A stretch of DNA of 48,446 bases from assembly GCA_018969485.1 (NCBI GenBank), contig JAGWYG010000019.1, positions 1-48,446 on the forward strand, written 5' to 3'. The position numbers and the translations under genes were made by a program. Shown here piece by piece: positions 41,987 to 48,446 of this stretch. How positions within the stretch are numbered: the stretch's first letter is position 1; the number at the start of each line of letters is the position of its first letter. The DNA is from Chloroflexota bacterium. GTDB taxonomy: Bacteria > Chloroflexota > Chloroflexia > Chloroflexales > Roseiflexaceae. The notes beneath the pieces are model-generated. The model did not search any database, was not told the DNA's origin, and was given only the letters and a program-made list of their open reading frames with translations.

Positions 41987-42754
41987 TCAGCCGGGCGCGT
42001 CGAGCGGCTGCCGCGCCAGCGCGACGCAGGCATCGGCCACCGCCGGCACGATCGCCGCCAGCCAGCGCGCACCGAGGGCGGCGCTCGCCCGCGCCGGGCT
42101 GTCGGTATAGCCATCGATCGCCTGCCACCAGCCGGATCGGGCCACCCGCAGCGCCTCGACGCCGCGCGGATCGCCGGCGGGTGCGTCATCGCGCTGCGGC
42201 AGCGTCGCGGCGACGAGCTGCGGCGCCACCGCCAGCATCAGCGCCGTCTCGAACGCGCCGGCATGGCCTGGCACCGGCGCGACAGCGTGCGCTCCGGCGG
42301 CGGCCAGCGCATCCCAGGCGATCGTCCAGTACGGCGCGGCGGCCGCCAGGAGCGTATGCCGCAGCGCCGCATCGCGCACGGCCACCTGCAGCAACTCGGT
42401 GTTGCCACCATGGCCATTGAGGATCAGGACACGCCGTGCGCCCGATTGCACCAGGCTCTCCAGCAGATCGCCGATCACCTGCAGGTAACCGGCAGTCGCC
42501 AGCGACAGCGTCCCGCCGAACGGCAGATGATGCGGCGAACTGCCGAACGGCAGGGTCGGCGCCAGCACGACCGGCACCGTCGCCGCCGCGCGCGCCGCCG
42601 CCGCCTGCGCGACCGCCTCGACGAGCATGCGGTCGGTGCCGACCGGCAGATGCGGGCCGTGCTGCTCGGTCGCAGCCACCGGCAGCAGCACCACGCCGTC
42701 GGCCAACTGTCGGCGGCATGTTGCGCGATCGAGCTCGTCAAACCGCACCAGCAT
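41987..42754 (-). CDS. Creatininase family amidohydrolase
   Basis: A 255-residue metal hydrolase of the creatininase superfamily, which includes creatinine amidohydrolase and the redox-cofactor proteins MftE/FAPy hydrolase. Metal ligands appear in ATEQHGPHLPVGTD (Glu30, His32, Asp41) and LNGHGGNTELL. SSPHHLPFGGTLSL is the family loop. The start lies 17 bases inside the end of the epimerase gene, with GGGAGGGA three bases before it. It closes the minus-strand unit from ahcY. The amide substrate is unknown; no creatinine genes accompany it. Confidence 0.88.
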   Translation of the reverse strand: MLVRFDELDRATCRRQLADGVVLLPVAATEQHGPHLPVGTDRMLVEAVAQAAAARAAATVPVVLAPTLPFGSSPHHLPFGGTLSLATAGYLQVIGDLLESLVQSGARRVLILNGHGGNTELLQVAVRDAALRHTLLAAAAPYWTIAWDALAAAGAHAVAPVPGHAGAFETALMLAVAPQLVAATLPQRDDAPAGDPRGVEALRVARSGWWQAIDGYTDSPARASAALGARWLAAIVPAVADACVALARQPLDAPG

Positions 42755-43469
42755 CTGTCCCTCCCGGTCGCGCGAGCGGCGCCCAGCCGAGCTGCTGCCG
42801 CGCCTTGCTCATCACCATGATCCGCTCGGCGTAGTCGCCGCTGGTGGTGAATGCCTGAAATCCGTCGCGATGACGCAGGGCCGCCTCGAGCAGCCGCGCC
42901 AGATCGCTGGCGGCCGTCGCCAGGATCGGTCCGTCGGTCGCCACCGCCTCGCGCTGCCACGCGGCGTCATCGAGCGGGAAGCACAGGCGCAATGCGTTGA
43001 CGCTGAGCCCCCAGCGGCGCACGGCGCTCTGGCACACCGCCTCGCCGAGGCGCTTGGCCAGCCCATACACGTGATCCGAATCCGGTGGCAGCGACTCGTC
43101 GCCGAACCGTCGGGCGAGCAGGTCGCCACCGTAGACCGACATCGTGCTGGCGTAGACCAGGTGCGGCACGCCGCTGCGGTGCATCGCGTCGAGGACGAGA
43201 TGCAGCCCGACGACGGCCACCTCGAGATTGGAGTGGGCTGCCTCGACCAGTTCGAAGCGCTTGTCACCCATCGCCAGGAAGATCACCGCGTCGATCTCGC
43301 GCAGCGCGACACAGAGCGCCTGATGGTCGGTGACTTGGGCCACCGTATGGGCGGACCGCGCATCGGCGGGTGGTTGCCGGTCGAAGATGTGGATGTCGTG
43401 CCGTGGCGCGAGCAGCGGCACCACCAGGCTCGCCACGTAGCCCGCGCCGCCAACCACCAGTAGTCGCAT
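42738..43469 (-). CDS. NAD-dependent epimerase/dehydratase family protein
   Basis: A 243-residue extended SDR, shorter than most. VVGGAGYVAS (residues 5-14) binds the cofactor and Tyr135/Lys139 in HVYGLAK are the catalytic pair; YASTMSVYGG provides the Ser/Thr. The C-terminal substrate domain is reduced, so it may act on a small sugar acid or lactone rather than a sugar nucleotide. GGAG lies six bases before the ATG. It overlaps the creatininase gene by 17 bases and lies 66 bases after the dioxygenase gene. Specific reaction unknown. Confidence 0.83.
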   Translation of the reverse strand: MRLLVVGGAGYVASLVVPLLAPRHDIHIFDRQPPADARSAHTVAQVTDHQALCVALREIDAVIFLAMGDKRFELVEAAHSNLEVAVVGLHLVLDAMHRSGVPHLVYASTMSVYGGDLLARRFGDESLPPDSDHVYGLAKRLGEAVCQSAVRRWGLSVNALRLCFPLDDAAWQREAVATDGPILATAASDLARLLEAALRHRDGFQAFTTSGDYAERIMVMSKARQQLGWAPLARPGGTDAGAV

Positions 43470-43535
43470 CGTGTGCTCCGTTCCCGTGATCAGGACGCAT
43501 CCACCGGACCGGCATCAGTCATCGGCCAGGCATCG

Positions 43536-44375
43536 TCAGAAGATGCGATCCTGCGCCGTCGGAATGTCATCATGATCCGGCCGGGGATGATGCGGCCAGT
43601 GACCGCTCGGATCGCTGCCGCGGGCGATGATCGCATTGCGCCGCCACCCTTTGAGCTCGCGCACCTCCGGCGAGACGAAACGCATCGTCAGGCCGCAGCG
43701 CCGGCGATCCGAGTGGTTTGGCTCGGAGCCGTGCAGCAGCAGATCCGAGTGCAGCGACATCTGACCGGCCCGCATCGTGAACGCTACCGGCGCATCACCG
43801 TAGCTCTCCGGCGATCGGACGCTCTGGCTCAGGACATTGTTCTCCTCGGAGGTGCTCTCCTCGAAGTCAAGCTGGCCATGGACGTGCGAGCCGGGGATGA
43901 CCGTCATCGGACCGTTCTCGAGATCGACATCGTCGATCGCCAGCCAGACGGTCACCGTCCTGCTGGGCGTCAGTGGCCAGTACGACGCGTCCTGGTGCCA
44001 GCTGATGCGCTTGCCGTCGCCCGGCAGCTTGGCGAAATAGTGCGTCGCCCAGCAGATGAGCGTCTCGCCCAGCAGGTCCTGCACGTAGTCGAGCACCCGG
44101 GGATGGGTCACCAGGTCGTAGATGCCGGGGCAGCGCGCCTGCCAGCCGTTGATCGCGTAGTTGTTCCAGCCAGCCGCCATCGTCCGGGCCAGCAGTTGTT
44201 CGAAATAGGCGCGATGCCCGACAATTTCTGCCGGCGTCAGCACGTCCAGCGGCACGATATATCCCTTTGCGTTGTAGTGATCGATCTGTGCCGCCGTCAG
44301 CGACCGGGGCGAACGGTTGGTCACGGGGTGGAACTGCAGGTCGCGCTGCAGCTCGGGAAACGCGTTGCCAGACAT
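43536..44375 (-). CDS. Phytanoyl-CoA dioxygenase family protein
   Basis: A 279-residue non-haem Fe(II)/2-oxoglutarate oxygenase of the PhyH family. The iron ligands are His127 and Asp129 (WHQDASYW) and His215 (LLLHGSEPNHSD), with Arg225/Arg226 likely binding 2-oxoglutarate. GPMTVIPGSHVHGQ is a conserved family turn. These enzymes hydroxylate small molecules, often in natural-product or osmolyte pathways. AAGGAG lies five bases before the chosen ATG at 44375. Placed between an M20 peptidase and an epimerase, it may open a catabolic step on an amide or amino-acid-like substrate. Confidence 0.9.
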   Translation of the reverse strand: MSGNAFPELQRDLQFHPVTNRSPRSLTAAQIDHYNAKGYIVPLDVLTPAEIVGHRAYFEQLLARTMAAGWNNYAINGWQARCPGIYDLVTHPRVLDYVQDLLGETLICWATHYFAKLPGDGKRISWHQDASYWPLTPSRTVTVWLAIDDVDLENGPMTVIPGSHVHGQLDFEESTSEENNVLSQSVRSPESYGDAPVAFTMRAGQMSLHSDLLLHGSEPNHSDRRRCGLTMRFVSPEVRELKGWRRNAIIARGSDPSGHWPHHPRPDHDDIPTAQDRIF

Positions 44376-44445
44376 CGTCACTCCTTCTGAAGCCTCGCAG
44401 CCATCGGGCCAGCCCTGTGCCGAACGGGGTGGTGCGTCGGGGGCG

Positions 44446-45624
44446 TCACGCCGCGCCACCCAGATAATCGATGATGGTGCGCACGTACGTGCGGGCGATC
44501 GGCAGCAGCGTGCTGAGCTGCACATACTCATTCGCCATGCAGGTATTCCCGCCATCCGGGCCACAGATCAGCGTGGGAATGCCGCCGTGCACCGCGAAGT
44601 GGCTGGTATCGGCCACGCTGCGCCCCAGCACCAGCCGCACCGGGCCGCCGTGCTCCGCCTCGAGGTGACGCTGCACCAGTTGCACCAGCGGCGACCCGGG
44701 CGGCACGAGGAACGCGCCGGGCGCCGGCGTCGGGCGCTCGTCCCACGTCAGGGCGTAGTGCCCCTCGATGCCGGCCTGTGCCACCACCGCGTGCAGCTGT
44801 GCCGCCGCATCGGCGACCGTCTGCCCCGGCAGCAGATGGCGGTCGATGAACAGGTCGGCCGCCTCGGGCACGACGATCAGCGTGCCGCCGCCGTGCAGGC
44901 CGATCACGCACAGGCTGCCCGACAGATCGAACGCCGGATCGTAGCCGAGCTCGACGGCCGCCGGATCGGCCAGCAGCGCCGCGATCCGCGCCGCATCGCT
45001 GACCGCATTGATGCCGCGGCCGAAGGCGGCGTGCATGCTCTGGCCGTGCAGGCGGATGCGAAACACGTGGCGCCCGCGCTGCCCGATCGTCAGCGTGCCG
45101 GTCGCCGATGGCTCCGGCACGAGGCAGGCGCCGCACCGCGCCAGCAGCCCGCTGTCGAGCAGCGCATGCGCTCCGCGCGACCAGTTCTCCTCGTCGCTGG
45201 TGCCCGACACGATGAGCGTGCCGCCGAGCGGTACGCCCGACCGGATCACCGCCTCGACGGCGGCCAGCAGGCAGGCGGCGCCACCCTTCATGTCGTGCGC
45301 GCCCAGGCCATACAGCCGGTCGCCGATGGTCGTCGGCGTGAACGGGGGCGTCTGCCAGCCGGCGAACGCGTCGAACGTGTCGAGGTGCAGGTTGAGCATC
45401 AGCACCGGGCCGTCGGCCGGGCCGTCCCAGCGGCCGAAGACGGTGTCGCCCGCCTCGGGCACCGCCAGACGCTGGACCATGCTCGCCCGGTTGGTGTGCA
45501 GGAATGCCGCCAGCCAGTCGGCCATCGCCTGCTCGTTGCCGGTGACCGACGGAATCGCGACGAGGGTCTCGGTGAGCTCGACGAGCCGGGCGTGGCTCAG
45601 GCGGGCGAGTGGCTCCCGATGCAT
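44446..45624 (-). CDS. M20 family metallopeptidase (ArgE/DapE/CPG2-like)
   Basis: A 392-residue zinc hydrolase of the M20 family, which removes acyl groups or amino acids from N-acylated substrates. His80 and Asp82 (HLDTFD), Asp111 (GAHDMKGG) and Glu145/Glu146 (SDEE) form the dinuclear site, and a dimerisation domain (~180-290) is inserted. SHFAVHGGIPTLICGPDG near the end has the last His. AGAGGAG lies seven bases before the ATG. It lies 98 bases after the SQR-like gene on the same strand. Deacetylase, carboxypeptidase and desuccinylase activities are all possible. Confidence 0.88.
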   Translation of the reverse strand: MHREPLARLSHARLVELTETLVAIPSVTGNEQAMADWLAAFLHTNRASMVQRLAVPEAGDTVFGRWDGPADGPVLMLNLHLDTFDAFAGWQTPPFTPTTIGDRLYGLGAHDMKGGAACLLAAVEAVIRSGVPLGGTLIVSGTSDEENWSRGAHALLDSGLLARCGACLVPEPSATGTLTIGQRGRHVFRIRLHGQSMHAAFGRGINAVSDAARIAALLADPAAVELGYDPAFDLSGSLCVIGLHGGGTLIVVPEAADLFIDRHLLPGQTVADAAAQLHAVVAQAGIEGHYALTWDERPTPAPGAFLVPPGSPLVQLVQRHLEAEHGGPVRLVLGRSVADTSHFAVHGGIPTLICGPDGGNTCMANEYVQLSTLLPIARTYVRTIIDYLGGAA

Positions 45625-45722
45625 GCAGGTGCTCCTCTCCATGGGCTGGCAGGTCGGCCATCGGTGCATCAGGCTGCCCCGGGCGCCAGCACGGTCGCCA
45701 CCATCGCGCACCGGGCAGCCAA

Positions 45723-46883
45723 TCATCCGTCAGCGGCAACCGGAACGATCGGCGGCGACCCGAACCAGCGGGCCCGGCGGCTGGCGCCGAACTGCAACTT
45801 CTCGGCGACCAGGTCGATCGAGGGTTCAGTGAAACGTCCCGTCGGCGGACCCGCGAGAAACTCGACATCGACCCGTCCGACACGGTCGGCGCCGAACTCG
45901 ACGTAGCAGGAGCCGACCCCGCGATAGGCGGCGGGCCTCGCGCCGCCCCGGATGTCGGCGATGATCGCCTCTGCCACCGTGCGCGCCGCACCTTCGGCGA
46001 ACACCCCCGCTTTGGGTGTTCCCACACTTGTCACATCGCCCACTGCATACACCCCCGGAAAGCGGGTCTTGAGCGTCGCCGGGTCGACTGGAATCCAGCC
46101 ATCCACAGTCATTCCGCTCGCCGCGACAACCTCGGGCACGCGATGCTTCGGTACGCCCAGGAACATGTCATACGGCAGTTCGCTCCCGTCGTCAAGCACT
46201 GCGACGCGGCGTGCCGGATCAAGCGCGCACACCAACCGGTTGGGGACAAAGGTGATGCCTCGTTCGGCAAACGCGGCGAGCAGCGCCGCCGAAGTAACCG
46301 GTGACGGTGGAACCGGCGTGCCAAACGGCATGACCAGGCTGATCTCGCAGTCAGCGCGCACACCCCGTCTCACCAGATAGTCGTGCAGCAGCAGCGTGGC
46401 TTCGCTGGGTGCGGGTGGGCACTTGAACGGGGTCGACGTGATGCCGACGATGGCGTGACCTCGGGAAAACGCGGGCAGCATGCTCCGCACACGTTCGGCG
46501 CCGGCGAACGAGTAGAACTCATTGCCACCCTCAACCAGCCCGGGCGTGGCGCCCTGATCGTAATCAGCGCCGAGCGCGATCACCAGCACGTCAGCATCAT
46601 AGATCCCCTGGTCGGTTGTGACACGGCGTGCTGCGGGATCGATGGCAGTGATCACTTCCTGGCGGAATTGCACGCCGGGCTTCGCGATGGCGCGATACGG
46701 CAGGCGGATCGCTTCGGGAGTTTCACGCCCAAACATCATGTCGAGCTTCGAAAAGCCGAAAGAAAACGAGGCGTGCTTGTCGAGCATGACGAGGTCGAGC
46801 TGTTCGCCGAGCGCATCGGATAACAGTGTGCAGCATTCGAGTCCACCAAATCCTGCGCCGAGAACCACTGCACGTAGCCGCAT
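45723..46883 (-). CDS. SQR-like FAD/NAD(P)-binding oxidoreductase
   Basis: A 386-residue flavoprotein of the sulfide:quinone reductase/flavocytochrome c sulfide dehydrogenase group. VVLGAGFGGLECC binds FAD, Cys155 in FKCPPAPSEATLLLHDYL is the redox Cys conserved in SQR relatives, and YAVGDVTSVGTPKAGVFAEGAA is the second FAD site. A Cys pair at 17-18 is visible, but the third SQR Cys is not evident, so sulfide oxidation is uncertain. GGAG lies seven bases before the ATG at 46883; a TTG two codons earlier is an alternative. No sulfur-oxidation genes lie near it. Confidence 0.83.
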   Translation of the reverse strand: MRLRAVVLGAGFGGLECCTLLSDALGEQLDLVMLDKHASFSFGFSKLDMMFGRETPEAIRLPYRAIAKPGVQFRQEVITAIDPAARRVTTDQGIYDADVLVIALGADYDQGATPGLVEGGNEFYSFAGAERVRSMLPAFSRGHAIVGITSTPFKCPPAPSEATLLLHDYLVRRGVRADCEISLVMPFGTPVPPSPVTSAALLAAFAERGITFVPNRLVCALDPARRVAVLDDGSELPYDMFLGVPKHRVPEVVAASGMTVDGWIPVDPATLKTRFPGVYAVGDVTSVGTPKAGVFAEGAARTVAEAIIADIRGGARPAAYRGVGSCYVEFGADRVGRVDVEFLAGPPTGRFTEPSIDLVAEKLQFGASRRARWFGSPPIVPVAADG

Positions 46884-46949
46884 CGTCAATCTCCATCCCA
46901 GTCGTTCGTATCACATCCGGTGTCGCGCCAGACAATCGGCTGGAGCGCC

Positions 46950-48218
46950 TCAGGCGTACTCGACCAGTGGCCGGAGCGACGCCCTGGCGTAGCGCTCGGC
47001 CCACTCCGGCGAGCCATCGTCGTCATGTAGCGTCATCGTCACGCCGCGCTCCTGCACCGGGTGATTGCCGGCAAAGTGATCATCCCAGCACTGGGGCCGC
47101 ATCGACGTGTAGTGGACGGTGCGGCCGTGCGCCCAGCGCACCGTCATCAGCTGCCGCGGCGGCGTCGCCGCGTACGGCGGCGCCATGCGCAGCCGCCCGA
47201 GCGCGTCCTCGTCGATGCGCACTCCCAGACCGGGCCCGTCGGGAACCCGCACCAGGCCGTGGCGGATCGTCAGCGGCTCGCACAGCAGGTCATCGCTGTA
47301 GTTATTCAGGCAGCTCACCGCCGGCCAGCGCGCGTGGCTCAGCACCGCTCCCAGGTGCGCCGAAAACGCCGTCGTCAGCCCGGTTCCCACCAGCTGTAGC
47401 CAGAACGCCTTCTCGAACGCCGCCGCCAGCGCCGCCTGGCGCATGACAGTGGCGACGCCACCCGACACCACAAAGCCATCGCAGACATCATGGCGCATCG
47501 CCGTCGGGAACGGCGGATCGCCGAAGTGCAGCGCGATCGGCCGCGTCGTCTTCTGGCGCAGCAGACGCTGGCCGGCGACGTCGTGCTGCACGATCGGCGA
47601 TTCGTAGATCGCCACGCGCGGATACGCGTCGAGCGCCGCCAGCACCGCGGCGGCATGGCCGGCGTGGATCAGCATGGTATTCCAGTCGAGGTCCAGCTGG
47701 AACGTCGGCGGCGTCACCGCGCTGATCGCCTCGACCTGGGCGTAGACGTCCCACCACGGCCGCGCCTTGATCTTGTAGGCGGTGTAGCCGGCCGCCAGCG
47801 CCGCGCCCGCCTCGGCGGCCAGGGCGTCGGCAGGCATGTCGATGTTCCACCACGAGATCGGGCACCACTCGCGCACCTGCGGCAGGCCGAGCAGCCGGTG
47901 CAGTGGCACCTCGAGCGCCTGGCCGACGAGGTCGTAGACCGCCATCTGCAGCCCGGCGCCGAGCGAGTCGTCGCCGAGCAGCGTGATGGGATCAGCGCCG
48001 CGCACACGCGCCAGCGCCGCATCGCTGACGCGCCCCCAGGTATAGTGCGGCAGCGTCTCGCCATACCCGACCAGCCCGGGGCGGTCGGTGGTGAGCCGAA
48101 TGAGCTCGACGACCTGCCAGTTGAAGATCTCGCGCGCGTTCCAGTGGGCGCAGCGCGGCGTGAACGGCACCCACAGCGTGATGCGCTCGGCATCGCGGAT
48201 TCGTGGCAACGGCGCCAT
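46950..48218 (-). CDS. Mandelate racemase/muconate lactonizing family enzyme
   Basis: A 422-residue enolase-superfamily enzyme. The intact KxK motif is Lys149 and Lys151 in YKIKARPWWD. Metal ligands are Asp176 or Asp178 (FQLDLDWN), Glu206 (IYESPI) and Asp234 in the HFGDP stretch. It retains both lysines, unlike the other family member here at 30309-31490, so the two should not do the same reaction. A ~40-residue C-terminal extension (after VRIDEDALGRLRM) is unusual. GAGGAG precedes the ATG. It lies 90 bases after ahcY and 66 before the SQR-like gene. Substrate unknown; a racemase or acid-sugar dehydratase is likely. Confidence 0.85.
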   Translation of the reverse strand: MAPLPRIRDAERITLWVPFTPRCAHWNAREIFNWQVVELIRLTTDRPGLVGYGETLPHYTWGRVSDAALARVRGADPITLLGDDSLGAGLQMAVYDLVGQALEVPLHRLLGLPQVREWCPISWWNIDMPADALAAEAGAALAAGYTAYKIKARPWWDVYAQVEAISAVTPPTFQLDLDWNTMLIHAGHAAAVLAALDAYPRVAIYESPIVQHDVAGQRLLRQKTTRPIALHFGDPPFPTAMRHDVCDGFVVSGGVATVMRQAALAAAFEKAFWLQLVGTGLTTAFSAHLGAVLSHARWPAVSCLNNYSDDLLCEPLTIRHGLVRVPDGPGLGVRIDEDALGRLRMAPPYAATPPRQLMTVRWAHGRTVHYTSMRPQCWDDHFAGNHPVQERGVTMTLHDDDGSPEWAERYARASLRPLVEYA

Positions 48219-48308
48219 GACGCTCTCCTCGCATCGATCAACGATGACCGCGATACGCCGCTCGTACCACGCGTGGCGCCCAGCGGCCGGGCAGCGACGG
48301 CCGAGCGC

Positions 48309-48446
48309 TCAGGTGCCCTCGTGCCACGTCTGCAGATAGCGCTGCTGGTCGGCAGTCAGCACATCGATGGCGATGCCGAGCGCCTCGAGCTTGAGGCTGG
48401 CGATCCGTCGATCGATGTCGGCGGGCAACCGATGCACGCCAGCGCC
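48309..48446 (-). CDS. ahcY: Adenosylhomocysteinase, C-terminal fragment (cut by window edge)
   Basis: The last 45 residues of S-adenosylhomocysteine hydrolase run off the right edge. VHRLPADIDRRIASLKLEAL and LTADQQRYLQTWHEGT are the classic NAD-clasping C-terminus of the enzyme, which splits S-adenosylhomocysteine to adenosine and homocysteine in the methyl cycle. The frame is open to the window end. It is upstream of the enolase-superfamily gene on the same strand with a 90-base gap that shows no clear terminator. Confidence 0.92.
   Translation of the reverse strand, partial: GAGVHRLPADIDRRIASLKLEALGIAIDVLTADQQRYLQTWHEGT

Noticed and set aside
45723-46883. A confirmed sulfide:quinone reductase
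   Set aside because: The third cysteine of true SQR is not evident and no sulfur genes are nearby, so only the family level is claimed.

Overview
This is a GC-rich, gene-dense chromosomal stretch, and nearly every base is coding. It has 42 intact protein genes, one gene cut by the right edge (ahcY) and two gene remnants. I saw no rRNA, tRNA, CRISPR array, transposase or phage gene. The gene mix suggests a heterotrophic member of the Chloroflexota, perhaps near Roseiflexus or Kouleothrix. That mix includes an ALDH16-type double aldehyde dehydrogenase beside a long deoC, a MoxR/CoxE pair without CO dehydrogenase, a class A PBP with a terminal PASTA domain, Tat-type lipoproteins, and many sugar and acid catabolism genes. 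The taxonomic guess is inference, not proof. Starts were chosen mainly by Shine-Dalgarno sequences and ATGA overlaps.

Layout. (1) 1-1262: a lone SEC-C motif protein with a clear promoter. (2) 1284-8529, minus strand: MoxR ATPase, CoxE-like VWA protein, M19 dipeptidase, Gfo/Idh/MocA oxidoreductase, aldehyde dehydrogenase and ATP-grasp ligase, tightly packed and read from one good promoter. The dipeptidase 3' end has been tandemly duplicated and the spare copy is decaying. (3) 8560-9294: a PuuD-like class I amidotransferase, divergent from the next unit. (4) 9522-18247, plus: deoC, ALDH16-type enzyme, epimerase, Dabb protein, GlcD, GlcE, a cytidine-deaminase-like protein, then rmlA. This looks like deoxyribose/2-hydroxyacid oxidation. 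(5) 18321-23317, minus: cytochrome c, class A PBP and HerA-like ATPase, ending against rmlA at a perfect bidirectional hairpin. (6) 23398-29744, plus: a truncated GH2 beta-glucuronidase, GT4 glycosyltransferase, secreted amine oxidase, nitroreductase, RidA, GH1 and a GmhA-like SIS isomerase. (7) 29753-31490, minus: HD protein and an enolase-superfamily enzyme. (8) 31627-41874, plus: a GntR-headed alpha-galactoside locus with GH36, two ABC permeases, binding protein, second GH36, DUF5107/mutarotase-like protein and SDR. (9) 41987-48446, minus: ahcY (partial), enolase-superfamily enzyme, SQR-like flavoprotein, M20 peptidase, phytanoyl-CoA dioxygenase-like enzyme, epimerase and creatininase-like amidohydrolase.

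How it fits together. Unit 8 is the most complete pathway. The regulator sits behind a near-consensus promoter with a palindromic candidate operator just downstream. The transporter would import an oligosaccharide, two different GH36 enzymes would release galactose, and the mutarotase-like protein and SDR could handle the free sugar. The transporter ATPase must come from elsewhere. Unit 4 can be read as deoxynucleoside or deoxyribose-5-phosphate breakdown with aldehyde oxidation. Unit 2 pairs an ATP-grasp ligase with a dipeptidase and two oxidoreductases and is the best candidate for an undescribed small-molecule system. These pathway readings are inferences from gene content and spacing.
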